Assembly: GCF_921293095.1 (NCBI RefSeq)
Contig: NW_025791658.1
Coordinates: 8,122,001 to 8,186,000 of the forward strand
DNA length: 64,000 nt
From: Ischnura elegans
Taxonomy: Eukaryota; Arthropoda; Insecta; Odonata; Coenagrionidae
Direction of reading: 5' to 3'
The translations under genes were made by a program, and so were the position numbers. Below the pieces are notes generated by a model. The model ran no database searches, was not told where the DNA came from, and saw only the letters and a program-made list of their open reading frames with translations. Positions within the stretch are counted from its first letter, which is position 1, and each line of letters starts with the position of its first letter. Shown piece by piece: positions 40,786 to 52,689 of this stretch.

Positions 40786-42679
40786 GCTGGCAATTGTTTC
40801 CGCACGGTTGAAGTTCTTCAAGTGTTGTAAATGACACATAAATACCCATCTCACCCCTGAATCATCCCGTTGATTTTGTTCTAAGTTGTGCCATATTCCA
40901 TAATGAGGTTATTGAGCGTTCTATTTCGTTATTTAAATTTCTAGTGTTGGGGTTATTAAATCGACGAATTTATTTTGAGGAGTTTCTCATCTTAGTGTTG
41001 GTTTTATTTCCGTGAAAACTAATTGCTGCGCCTTTTTCTCACGGTGAAACCCGTTTTATAAAACTAGAAACGTTTAAAGGAATTTTAAGACTGACAGTGA
41101 GACGACGGCAGAGGATCCGGTGAAGCAGTTTATTTTCCATGGTGTCATAATAATAAACGTAAACGAATGCACTCAGCAACATCCCACACACTGCTATTGA
41201 AACCATTGCATAGGGCTTCAATTTTAGTCCTACGGTTGCCAAGCGGGATGGAATAGGGCGATCTCATTGGACGTGGGAGGAATTAAAGTTTAAAATTTAA
41301 CATACATGGTTGTAATAAAGGAGTAGAATTTGACCAAAAATAAGTGTTTTCGTTTTCGTTATGAAAATGTCATTCCACTAAGTCGAGCTTGGTAATTCTG
41401 AGTTCCTCTGGCTCCATAATCTCTCGCTAAATAGCGTTTGTTCATGGACTGAAATTGTTCTTTCCTTTTAACCTTATAAATCCAAAATGGTTAATTCACG
41501 GAGTTAGGAAGTTTATTTCAAATAACCATGGCTTCGGATCCCAGAATCACTAATTGCTCTCCTAGATCTTAATCTGTCAACATAATGGTTTTCCAGACAT
41601 AGACAATCAACTGGCTAAATTCGACTTTAAGCTCAAGTGTAGCTACCGCACCACATTTAAGATTATATTAAAGTTAAGTCTGTAGTGCAGACAAGGCAGA
41701 AGGCACCCTTATACTACGTTCAGATTACGATTGTGCGAACGATCGCTCCAACGACAGACAGGCCTTTCAACCACAAAAAAACGGATCACTTAACTTTGCT
41801 ATTCTTTGGTGCAAGTAGAAACCGGAGAAGCCATAATGAACAGCATGGCAGCGATGACTAAACTAACCAATCAGCTAGAAACTTGCAAGGAGGTGACAGC
41901 AGATAAAATATCCAATCGTCACTGACGAAGAAAGGCAGTTTTACTACAAAAATAAACTAATATATAACTAAATTGTGGATAATAATTGACTCATCCTCTT
42001 GCTTACAAATTAGAAATACTTGGAATCGACATATTTAATGCTGCGTTACGTGGAGGGCTTAAATAGCCCCGTGACATTTTATGCCTCGTATATTTATATC
42101 TTTTCGTATAAAGTAGAGCAGTAGTAGGGTAAAGTTGATATGGTAACATCGATGCAAATGACAACCTTTTTAGGGCCTTTAACAAGTAAAATATCGCTGA
42201 AGTAAATTAAAGAAATTATTGCCGAGCAGCTTGATACCTGCAAAGACGTAATAACAAATGAACAATGCATGAATCATCAACGTGGAACGATCATACTATC
42301 TTGAGAATAAACAAATATATTGTTATTTACAAAAATATGAACGGGAAGAGTTATAGGAGAGGAAATGAATTACCGAATAAAAAATATAGGGTGCCATTTA
42401 AAAAAGACATACCACTGTTCATACCTTTGTAAATAACAAAGCTACAAGGAAGGCAGTCATGCTGATGAATGTCCCCCTGACGGCTAATGAACATTTTCTT
42501 GTCACATTTTTCAATTTGCATCTCGACAAAAAGTTATTTCCGGTGGTCAAGATAAATGGGAAAACCTCTATATTGGGAAATAATTCGATAGATTTTTTTA
42601 CAGGATATGCACAGCAAGTGTCCATCTTTTTAGACAACAGTTTTGCTGGAATTCCAGTCAATGAAGTACATAGAGAAAT
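40786..42679. other. unassigned sequence with a membrane-like short frame
   Basis: On the minus strand, 41206-41039 encodes MVSIAVCGMLLSAFVYVYYY followed by a basic stretch, which looks like a type II membrane anchor. No splice donor of good consensus follows and I know no match, so it is not called a gene. Confidence 0.25.
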
Positions 42680-42800
42680 ATGATTTCCCCGTGAATTATG
42701 TGGGTAAACAGATCTCAGGATTCTCACCGGGTTAATTCTTTCCTAACGGCTACTGTTTCAAGCTCCGTCTGGACACTCGTCATCAGGGCTGAATGTAGAT
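42680..42800 (-). mobile_element. Penelope-like end with hammerhead-like motif
   Basis: On the minus strand 42790-42748 reads CCCTGATGAC, a GAGTG...GAGCTT hairpin region and GAAACAGTAGCC. The following AATTAACCCGGTGAGAATCC matches the end at 0.4 kb. CTGATGA and GAAA are intact. Confidence 0.55.
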
Positions 42801-42867
42801 TTATTTAAATTTTTAGTTGCCAAGTCTCACTGTTGCAAAATATTTAGTTAATTGAAAAATATTTTTT

Positions 42868-43340
42868 TAGGGATGCTCGGATCGGATACCCCGGATCCAA
42901 ATAATCGCGGATATTGCCCTTCATCGAATACATCGGATCCAAAGTCGCGGTAGACATCGGATCTGGATTCGAAATTTTAAACAATAGCTTCAGTGAATGC
43001 AACGCTCCATAAGGGTGGAAATTTTTCCGATTCTATCTTGGAATGCGCCGTCGCATGTGGTTCTTGTCCTACTCATGAACCGTTTTGTTTGTTTGAAAGC
43101 TCTCGCAAAGGTTATGTGTAGGAGAATATCAGCCGTGGAAAATATAAAAAAGGCAAAATACGACTGGCACATAAGTGTGACTCTTCATGAGAGACTGAAC
43201 AATCATCGGGGGAACCTCAGCCTCAGGAATTTGAAAATGCGTTTGGATCCGACAATATCCGATCTGAAAGATCCGGCTCCGAAAATCAAGGATCCGATCC
43301 GAATCTGGATCCGAGAAAATTCTGTATCCGTCCATCCCTA
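42868..43340. mobile_element. hAT-like MITE (TAGGGATG ends)
   Basis: TAGGGATGCTCGGATCGGAT at the left pairs with TAGGGATGGACGGATACAG in reverse at the right. GGATCC/GGATCGGAT motifs are dense at both ends. 473 bp. The end sequence is hAT-like, but no clean 8-bp duplication is visible. Confidence 0.7.
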
Positions 43341-43344
43341 AAAT

Positions 43345-46130
43345 ATATAATGAAATTGCAGATATCAATTGCCTTCTCTTCGCATTAAAGTAAAGCATCG
43401 CAACTACTCCTCTGATGCTATCAGTTGCGCTTCTTTCGTATCGGAATACACTTTCCTTATCTATTTTTATTATTACTCCAAATAACTCTGGGTTTCAAAC
43501 TATTAATCATCGCCGGATGTGGAATCGCGATATTAATCATTTGGTTTCCTCAACTTCCTTCCCAAATTTTATGCGGAAGGACGGATTGTGGTTGTTTTTC
43601 AAGCAGCAGACCTCACAACAAACGTATCATCGAGAAATTTATCGTCACATTGTCGGTGACTACCCTCTAGAAGCATAAAGGGTTCGCTCCGATAATAATG
43701 CGATTATTTTATATGCATACGTTTATAATAATTAAGTAGCATTAAAGGAAGTTTATAAATTAGTGAAAACTAGAAAAGAGAAGGCGGAGTTACAGGGCAT
43801 AAATTTGCATCAGAAATAGTCACAAAAATAAAAATAAATAGTTTAATTAAATTAAATAATGATGACGAGAATGTACTAGAAAATATCTTAACCTGATTTG
43901 TGCACGTAAAATATAATTTGTTGTAATTAATTGGCTAATAATATAAATGGAAAACTTTATAACGATTTATAAAATAATTGGGAAGTCACAGGGTAACCTT
44001 ATGAATCTATATTCTATAAAGTCCCCTAATGACCACTCATTCATTCATTCATTCACTCACTCATACAAATGTTTGGGGTGAACGAGACGAGATACGGCAA
44101 AAAGTCTAATGAAGACCCCCTCTAAAATTGTATGAAACCCCAGGAAAAATTACGAAAACACTAAATTTATAATTATTTATCTGTCTATTCATATTTTGGA
44201 GATTAGTTAAAAAAAATTGCCACCAAATTCCAATTGCAATCATACAAACGAACAATCATAGCAGCATATTTGTTTATGCAAACAAGAGGAGCGAAAATTG
44301 GGAAAGAATATTAAGGAATTAAAACAAAAAACTGAAAAATATAAGGAAGGAAATAAGGAAAATAATATTTGAAGTGTCTATTTCTTTGCGTCTTCTTTCC
44401 GCAAGAACAAACATCTGTTTAAATCAAAGCGCATTCAAATCAAAAGCGGAGAAATATAAGGTAGGAAATTAGTTGTTGTTTTTGGTATATTACATCGAAA
44501 GTGTGGTGATTATTAATTTCAAAGTTAACAAGTGCACTAAATGCCATTTTAGAAATAAGATTCGTGCTGTTGACTATAGTTCGTATCTTGTTGGCGATAC
44601 ACGATTGTAGTAGAAAGACTTTTAAACAAGTCTTACATAATATAGGTAGGTAAAAATGATTATATTTTCATTTTTTGTGATGGTGACAACTTTTTATTTT
44701 TGTTTACGTTCTTTTTTCCGTTAATGTCCTTTTTAATGTACAATGTTATCCGTGAGCTGCAGAAGTGAATAGGCAGTGAATAATACAATATGGAAGATAA
44801 GTGCAAATAAAGGTATTTCTTATTCAATTGTTTGTCTTGCGAAAGTCACGTTTCCTTGAGTGGCTAAGTTATGTGAAAATTATCGAAATCTTGACACTCA
44901 CAATGTCTTGTACACCAAAGGCTGTGATCCGTTACTCGCTAGACTTATTGCGCATTGCGTTGGATATTACAGCGGAGATATTTGTGTATTCCGATTCATT
45001 AAAACTTTAAATAGAGGTATTTCTGAAGTGAAATCATTCGCGATCAGGATAAATTATATTTCGATAAAATTCGTCATACTAGCCCCAATTCATGCTAAGG
45101 CGCATTTGTTCTAGATATTGATATTCAGTCCCTACGTAATTCGCTTACGAAGGGGAACAGCTGTTACATCTTATTCGTATATCAAGAATTTGGTTCAGTT
45201 TTGTGGAAAATAATTAATAAACGTGTTTTTCATTGTAATACGTAAAGTCGTTATGTTATGATATTACGTATGCATTGGGTGTTACAGTGGAACGTGGTCT
45301 CAACGTTTTTTGTATTTGCATTGAATACGTTAGAGAAACTCGTAGAAATTTATTTCACTTTTTTAGCCCCTCAGAAAAACGTTTCTCTTTATAAATATTT
45401 ACATTCATATTGTAGCCTACGTACCATGCGCTCGTTTTACGTGAAAGTGGACATATTGCTTATACCTAAGCTAGCCAGCTTAAAAGTAAACGATCCATAA
45501 GTAACAATTAGCAAACAAAAAGTGTAAGACCTCCCACAGTGAGCATAACAGGCCGCAGGCCTTTTTTTGGGGGGGGGCAAAGCGAGTACACTAAATAAAC
45601 CTTGCCTTGGAATTCCACAACAGTGAAGTAAATTTCTCAAATATTAGAAATTTTAAAAAGTATTTGTTTGAGAGAACGTTAGTAACGTTAAAACTAAACA
45701 CAAAGAATATACGCTAAACATTCGAAACAAATTGAACTACTTATTAAGAAAAAATATTGAACTAAATCCACGAATTTAAATGAATACGCCTACTATAGTA
45801 TTGACAAAAAAAGAGGTTGCCTTGGATTCTAAAATCATGATTAAATTTTCTACTCACACAATCCAATAGGTACTCAAAATTACTTGCTCACGTTAAAAAC
45901 GTGGGTTTTGTTCTTCATTGGATCAAATCATTCTGCATATCTCTTGTTTTTCATTGGACTTGTGCTCAACAGATGACCGCACCTGCGTAAGAATGTCCCA
46001 ATTAATGTTACGATTAGTTTGCCTGCCCACGATCGAAATATAAATCCTCCCAAGGTCGGTGACTATTCTAAAAAAATATCCGGTTGCGTTCTGAAGGTAA
46101 TGCGATTATTTTTTCGTGAATCAATTTATT
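43345..46130. other. unassigned AT-rich sequence
   Basis: Apart from an (ATTC)n microsatellite at about 44037-44066 I see no feature. Overlapping short frames at 43415-43678 and 44801-45114 have no recognised similarity. A poly-T/poly-G stretch lies at 45563-45578. Confidence 0.35.
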
Positions 46131-46460
46131 TCATCTACATAATACACTGCGAGCCACGTCTAGGGTGTTTGGCAGGGGGTAACCAATCACCAGCATGCAG
46201 CATGCAATTGGACTCCAACATACACACCACACAGTACACAAAATGTCACGCATACTAACAAATTATACTACTATAAGCTGTAAGAAATAATAATAAAATT
46301 AAGAAACATGCATTAAGTTATACATAGAGTAGTTGGCTACACCTCAAGTCATGCAATCTATACATGAGTTCTATCGCTGCCGCTATAATCTGTTATTGAT
46401 CGTGGAAAAAAAGACATCTGAATCTGTCTAATCTACAATCTATCTCCCTTATTTTATTTA
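46131..46460 (-). mobile_element. L2-like LINE 3' end
   Basis: Nearly colinear with 20405-20740: TTTGGCAGGGGGT, ATCACCAGCATGCAG, TGCAATTGGA, GAGTTCTATCGCTGCCG. It ends shortly after the last codons of the RT protein. Truncated. Confidence 0.8.
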
Positions 46461-46639
46461 TATGAAAATTTATTGAACCGATTTGCATGAGCACTTCAAG
46501 CCTCCGTCAGTTGCCTCAGATTTTGAAATGCAATTTGTCGTCGTCTCACATACGCTTTTGTAGTAATGGTTGAAGGAAATGCATGCCACAAGAGATGACT
46601 ATTTGAACAAAATATACATTGATTGCAATCCTGAATTTG

Positions 46640-47085
46640 TATCAAAGAGTCATCAGTCAACAATCCTAAGATTGGTTTGACGCAGCTCTCCATTTCTCTC
46701 TCCTATATGCTAATCTCTTCATAGCTACATATTTATTCTCTTTTACATCCTTTATAACCTGTCCGATATAACTCATTCGGGGCCGTGCCTTGCCCTTTTT
46801 TCCCTTCCACTTGTCCTTCAACGATTGTCTTCATCAGACCATCGTGCCTCAAAATGTGGCCAACTAAGTTGTCCCTTCTTCTGCTTAATGTTTTTAGGAG
46901 GCTTATCTTTTCTCCCACTCCCCTTAGCACTTCCTGGTTACTCAAACGGTCAATCCATTTCCTCTTCATCATTCTTCGGTAGCACCACATTTCGAATGCT
47001 TCCACTCTTGACTTCTCTGCTGCTGTCAACGTCCAAGCCTCGCTTCCATAGAGAAACATACTCCACATGTAGCGTCTGATGAATT
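46640..47085 (-). mobile_element. RTE-type LINE 3' fragment (family B)
   Basis: The minus-strand frame 47068-46733 reads MFLYGSEAWTLTAAEKSRVE, AFEMWCYRRMMKRKWIDRLS, EVLRGVGEKISLLKTLSRRR and GHILRHDGLMKTIVEGQVEG. It is the longest family B copy here. CAACAATCCTAAGATTGG near 46657 marks the common 3' end. Confidence 0.85.
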
Positions 47086-47156
47086 GTTTGTAACCTAAAT
47101 TTAATGCTGTAAATAGTTGTTAATAATGCTTGTTTAAATTATAAAACGCATGTTAA

Positions 47157-47787
47157 CACTAGAATTGCCGGCTAGGTCAATTTGACCCAAATGAGAATAT
47201 GAATGTTGATAATTTTTTTAAACGAAGAAACATTTAGACTCATATTTCATGACATTTAATCATTTAGGTTGGATTACCACTGTGCAAAAGTTAGGCCTGA
47301 TATTATTATCATTTTCTATTTTTTCCCATCACTTATACATGCCATGCTCATTTTGACCCAGGCTATCAAATTCATTTGTATTGTTCCTTTGTATTCAATG
47401 TTTATTTGTATTATTCCTTTGTACTGTTCCTTTGTATTCAATGCAACGTGTTTTACACTGATTTTTTTTGTCAAAATTTTATTGTGATTTTTTCACCTTA
47501 TACTATTGAAACACATTGTACCTCCCAAACCCATCAGAGGAAAAGTATTCACAAATTTTTGGAAACTAGTTTCCCATAACACCACAGAATTTGTTGAACA
47601 ACTACAATTTTAACATTCTTCGTCCAATTAAATTTTCTTCCTACCCTTCCAAATACTTTCTTTACAAAAAATTATAAATAAACTGAGAAATAATAAAGAA
47701 TTTTGAGTAAAATATGTAAATCTCATCATATTGGGTCAAATTGACATACTATGGCATAAAAGGGTGCAAGGATTGGTCCGGTTAGTG
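47157..47787. mobile_element. TTAA-flanked MITE (CACTA...CCGG ends)
   Basis: TTAA at 47153-47156 and 47788-47791. Ends are CACTAGAATTGCCGG and, in reverse, CACTAACCGGACC. Subterminal palindromes GGTCAATTTGACC (47178) and GGTCAAATTGAC (47734) are symmetrically placed. 631 bp, no transposase. piggyBac-type by target site. Confidence 0.8.
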
Positions 47788-47791
47788 TTAA

Positions 47792-48704
47792 AACTTTGCA
47801 ATGAATATCGCGAAAGAATTAGTATACTACGTATTGTATCCTAAGTTATTGAGTGGCGTCAACCGGACGCCAAGAGCAACAAAATATTCGTATTTATTCC
47901 AGAATTGCGACAAAACATCAAATAATACTTGTTAATTACTCAGAATCATTAACCCGGATAATTCCCCAGACTGTATTCAGGGTTTTCAACTTCAATTGTT
48001 TCGCATTTTCCGATTTTTTTTGGCCAATTGAAGATGAATTTTTGGCATAAAAATATTTCCATCGTATTATATGTTTTTCATAATGCCGCGTATACGCAAC
48101 GCTGGGAAAACTCCGGTAAATAAATACAAAAAAAGTAATTTTTAAAAACTTAGTTTACATCTTTTATTTTTTATATTTATTTGCACACTCGACTTCTTCG
48201 CCGGGAGTTAATCAGTATTCATTTGGAGGAAATACCCCATTCTGCCTTTTAACGGACATGCTAAGGGGTGTGTCATCTTTCCTAGGGTGCCTCGTATGTG
48301 CGCAACGATTTTTATACCAAACGCCTTCAGTCTTAAAAATACGATTATGTGAATGAAAATGTTGGTGGAAATGACGAAATTAGAACGAGAGATACTTTTA
48401 AAAAGTCAGTAAATCGAAGAAAAAATTATTCTGAGGAAGAAACTTGTTCTGAGAATAAGGATTCAATAATGTTGCGTTACCGCAACGCTGGGAATTAATA
48501 TGGGTTAAATAATAAGATAGAAGTAAGGACAGTTTCCTATAACTTCGAAAGCACGATGTTGGTAGAGAAAAGAAAATGACTTGGTGTCTAGACGACGAAA
48601 GTTACGACGAAAATATAGAAATAGGTCTATCATGCGTTCTCCTAACAAACGTTTCCCACGCTGGTTTGAAGTCATTTTGATAATTTTGGCCTCAATATTA
48701 ACAC
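47792..48704. other. mostly unassigned; AACGCTGGGA repeats
   Basis: GCAACGCTGGGAAAA at 48096 and GCAACGCTGGGAATTAA at 48487 are direct copies of a motif also near 40715 and 52199, probably ends of a TTAA-type MITE. No gene. Confidence 0.35.
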
Positions 48705-48852
48705 TTTGTGTGCCATGGGCGTAATATTACGTCCTGTTAATCCTTCTGAAGATTTCCATGGACGTAATATTACGTCCATCTATTTTTTTATTGACTTTGT
48801 TTGCGTGTAGCTGTAATGATTCGCCCGTGGTACTTCTCCAGTTTACTGCTTA

Positions 48853-49518
48853 CAAGGAACATTAACGGAGTGTAACGCCCACTTTTGCTTTAAACTTTGC
48901 ACATTTGTAGATTAATGCAAAAAAATGAAATGTGTGAAATTTCCCGTGCCCTCGTGACCTGTGAGTCGAGATATCAGCGATCAAAGATGCCCGATTCGTC
49001 AATTCGCCGCCCGTCAGGGGGAAGGCATGCCGGCAATTGGCCCACTCCTCGCCGGGCTCGACCCAGCCGCCCGGTGAGCGGCCAGCGATGCGATGCGAGC
49101 TATATTTCGTCTACGGCGGAGTCTCACGCCCCGGCGAATCGCTCTTTTGTTTTCTGTTAGTCTTTCTGTATTTCCGATTTTACCTGATCCTTATGGAGCA
49201 TCGGATTGATGGGAAAATTGCTCTGCATTTAGTTATAATATATAGCAACACTTTGAAACGCGGAAACTTCGGAATGATACTATAACCCGGAGTAATTCGC
49301 GATAAAAATTTATGCTTCATCTTTCTGCCCGTAAATGCGCAAAGGAAACGAAATAGGCGGCATGTTTCTTTCAAACTTTTAAGGGGAAACCCAAAATAAG
49401 CAACAAATGGAATACGTCAACAGCCTAGGCCTCTCGGAGACGAGACGGGAAAAACCCCATCCGTATGAATGGACGGGGTCCCTTGCCCTTTGGTGGGAGG
49501 TCGGCAAATCTATTGTAT
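48853..49518 (+). repeat. left 666-bp terminal inverted repeat
   Basis: The interior includes a G+C-rich block (about 49005-49140). The open frames in it mirror those in the right arm and are not taken as genes. The inner end is CGGCAAATCTATTGTAT. Confidence 0.92.
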
Positions 49519-49828
49519 TTCTAAAGGGCGTACGTAGATTCGTAGATTTTTCGCTTCTGGAAACGGCTGCATCCTCGACCATTTCAGGTACTGTCATAAA
49601 ATAACCCCAACATTTCCCGTCTCCTCGAACAAAATATAAACACCAGTAGAGATGGAAAACAGCGAGGAATTGGAATTTTGTCAGTTCTACTTCATCTTTT
49701 GGTTTGTTCAGAAGCATACGGTTATCTCCAGCACTCTCTCTGCTCTTGTATTGTGGGTTGAGCAAAAACGATCTGATTGCTGTTTTTAATAGTATAATAT
49801 AGCTTTCAACATCGTTCGGGTAATTATA

Positions 49829-51057
49829 ATGGCTGAGGTGATAAACCCATTGAACGTTTTGGGGTTGATGAGAAGTAAATTTTTGGATACTCTCTCTTTT
49901 TCGGAGACCACTGTGGAAGAAATTGATCTGGCGGAAAAGCTCACAGGTAAGTGTTTTATGATAATTAAACGATGAAATTATTATGCTAACAGTCAGTTAC
50001 TTGCTTCTCTAATTTATTTATAATTATATTGTGTAGTAAAAATATGTTATAATATATGTGTTGCAGCGATATTGAAATCCTGTGCAGAAGATGGTGAATA
50101 CGATTGGGAGGTCGAAGATTATCTTGTATTTGACGATGACAATGAGAGGAATGAGGAAACTGTGGAGGGGTTTGAAGAAAGTAGCAGTGATTCGGAGAGG
50201 GATGAGGATATTTCTCCAACATCTCCTTCTTCTTCAACATCATACGATGTTTCCCCTATGAAGAAACCGAGATCAGAACCATCAATGCTCCAAAAAAAAT
50301 GGCAGTTGACTTTTGGAAGTCAGGGAAAAAGGGCAACTTGCGACTAGAGACAGTTCGGCACAACTTCCACTTCGTAACTAGCCGAACTCAACTTCATCGA
50401 TATGAGAGGCAGATAATAGAAAGCGGAGCCTTAAATGAAAAGTATAAATCTATCCGGGAAGCTCTTCTCACCCGCTTCAAGACCGCCAAAGAGAATAATA
50501 TAGTTATAAATGACCGAGATTTGCGGAGGTGGGCAATTGAGGAAAATAGTCAACTGGATACCCCAATCACAAACTTTAAATGCACTCCTCCGTGGCTTTG
50601 GAAGTGGAAGAAGCATAAAAACATTGTTTCTCGCAAGGTTACGCGAGTTGTTTCCAAGAAGCATTCCTTGGAACAACAGAGTGTTTCAGAAAAGGCCAGA
50701 GAGTTCGTGACGGAGGTTAAGGATTTAATTAGTAATATTGCAAATGGTAGTGTGCAAGTTTTAAATACTGACCAGAGTGGTTTTAAAAAGGAAATGCATT
50801 CCGGGCGCAATCTGGAATTTCGAGGGGTGAAAGTGGTGGAATCAGTGGCCCAGAGTTTACATGCAACCACTCATTCTTGCACTATTCAACCGACTATTTC
50901 AATGGATGGTGAGCTCCTCTCCCCTCTACTTATCTGCTTGCAAGAGAAGGATGGCAAATTCCCCGCAGGCGCGGACATTTTTCAATTCAGGATTGTTAAC
51001 CAAAAACATTTTGATGGAAGAGTATTTCGGGCAGGTTCTTTCCCCAGTAATACGTAA
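49829..51057 (+). pseudogene. DDE transposase gene, spliced, frameshifted and truncated
   Basis: Exon 1 (49829-49946) starts MAEVINPLNVLGLMRSKF and ends at a consensus donor ACAG|GTAAGT. Exon 2 starts at 50067 after TGTGTTGCAG and continues in frame with AILKSCAEDGEYDWEVEDYL, then a Ser/Glu/Asp-rich stretch. In the run of eight A at 50292-50299 the frame is lost; the following frame (50299-51057) carries VDFWKSGKKGNLRLETVRHN, a helical DNA-binding-like region and the start of a DDE domain, VLNTDQSGFKKEMHSGRNLE and ATTHSCTIQPTISMDGELLS. NTDQSG should hold the first catalytic Asp. The part with the other catalytic residues is missing, and the frame ends at 51057. AATAAA at 51144 may be the polyadenylation signal. 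The family resembles pogo/CENP-B-type or Zator-like transposases; I cannot decide. Confidence 0.75.
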
Positions 51058-51338
51058 TGAATTTATGTATGAATATGTAATTATATGTATTTATGAATGA
51101 ATTATTACTATGTATATATCTTTGTGAAAATTAACAGTATGGAAATAAACATGTTTTAACTGAACTGAACAATCAAAATAATTCGTAAATCTATAATCCT
51201 CTCACGTTACGGCCATTGGAACTCTCTTGGGCCTTGACCGTCCCGAGGATATTCCATGGGGAGCTCGGTGCACCGGAATGCAGAGTCATTAGTCTGAACG
51301 TATCAGTCAATTAGGTGAGTTTTGGTTGTCCATTCCCC

Positions 51339-52004
51339 ATACAATAGATTTGCCGACCTCCCACCAAAGGGCAAGGGACCCCGTCCATTCATACGGATGG
51401 GGTTTTTCCCGTCTCGTCTCCGAGAGGCCTAGGCTGTTGACGTATTCCATTTGTTGCTTATTTTGGGTTTCCCCTTAAAAGTTTGAAAGAAACATACCGC
51501 CTATTTCGTTTCCTTTGCGCATTTACGGGCAGAAAGATGAAGCATAAATTTTTATCGCGAATTACTCCGGGTTATAGTATCATTCCGAAGTTTCCGCGTT
51601 TCAAAGTGTTGCTATATATTATAACTAAATGCAGAGCAATTTTCCCATCAATCCGATGCTCCATAAGGATCAGGTAAAATCGGAAATACAGAAAGACTAA
51701 CAGAAAACAAAAGAGCGATTCGCCGGGGCGTGAGACTCCGCCGTAGACGAAATATAGCTCGCATCGCATCGCTGGCCGCTCACCGGGCGGCTGGGTCGAG
51801 CCCGGCGAGGAGTGGGCCAATTGCCGGCATGCCTTCCCCCTGACGGGCGGCGAATTGACGAATCGGGCATCTTTGATCGCTGATATCTCGACTCACAGGT
51901 CACGAGGGCACGGGAAATTTCACACATTTCATTTTTTTGCATTAATCTACAAATGTGCAAAGTTTAAAGCAAAAGTGGGCGTTACACTCCGTTAATGTTC
52001 CTTG
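51339..52004 (-). repeat. right 666-bp terminal inverted repeat
   Basis: Exact reverse complement of the left arm apart from one difference noted. The outer end, in reverse, is CAAGGAACATTAACGGAG. Confidence 0.92.
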
Positions 52005-52215
52005 TTAGTGGTTCTGTTATTTCAAAAAACAACTGCTCGATGGAAAATCAGTTTTTTTAATGTCTTGAGGACGAAAAGTCCTTTGTAGCTACCGGTACCC
52101 TTATCTTAGCCCACTTTGTATGAAAATTCTTTGGATGAAATAACCGATCGTGGAGGGTGCAGTGGCCCTTCAGAAACTTGTATGATTTCACGAAACGCTG
52201 GGGATTAATGGGTTT

Positions 52216-52689
52216 ACGTATCGTCGCGCAGTGGGCCGGAATCGAAAAATGCTGGCCAAAAACCGCTTTAGCGCCAAGTATTGCTAAATCAATTAAACTA
52301 TTTGCGAAGAAAGTATGGTGTGTATACAATGAAACTGATTTAGAAAGGTGCAGTTCACTATATTGTTTAGGATGACAATAAAAATTAAAAATAGGAAAAA
52401 GTGACGCGGTGAGTACAGTTTCCAGGGGCACATCGTAAATTTTATGCGGCAATATCGAGGAAAATAAGGATTTTCTTACATTTTCAACAACGCTTAATCC
52501 AACTTATAGCTTTCCATACGGAAATCTAAGCTTGATAATTACCTTTGAGCCCTTTAAAACTTGAAATTTAGGTCAAGGAAATTGCAATAATAAACAATAA
52601 TGCCAATAACATTAATAAGCCAAGGCGCGCCGTGGCTAATTTAATCCCGATCCAGCTCCGGCACTTCGACTCGTTCTCGTTGATCTAAA
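52216..52689. other. unassigned non-coding sequence
   Basis: No gene recognised. Short frames on both strands at 52057-52452 are complements of one another and have no known similarity. Confidence 0.3.

Larger units (their letters stand above)
48853..52004 (+). mobile_element. DNA transposon with 666-bp terminal inverted repeats
   Basis: Arms 48853-49518 and 51339-52004 are reverse complements with only about one difference noticed (C against T near 49362/51495). Outer ends are CAAGGAACATTAACGGAG. TTA lies directly outside on both sides (48850-48852, 52005-52007), suggesting a 3-bp target duplication. The 1.8-kb centre holds a spliced transposase gene that is frameshifted and cut short. Arms this similar imply recent insertion or conversion, so an autonomous relative probably acts in trans. 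The superfamily is uncertain. Confidence 0.9.
48705..52215 (+). mobile_element. TTAA-type MITE split by a 3.15-kb transposon
   Basis: Left piece 48705-48849 (AACACTTTGTGTGCC, GGGCGTAATATTACGTCC) and right piece 52008-52215 (CACGAAACGCTGGGGATTAA) resemble the two sides of the repeat at 40690. The 48853-52004 element lies between them. The reconstruction is tentative because the right piece is diverged. Confidence 0.35.

Noticed and set aside
41039-41242. Frame with a type II membrane anchor pattern
   Set aside because: No upstream promoter or donor of good quality, no known match; kept only as a remark in the gap entry.
42868-43340. GGATCC/GGATCGG repeats considered as a regulatory cluster
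   Set aside because: They are the terminal repeats of a hAT-like MITE.
48897-49374. Open frames in the left arm, mirrored exactly at 51483-51960 in the right arm
   Set aside because: They are copies of each other through the terminal inverted repeat and show no protein family; treated as non-coding TIR.
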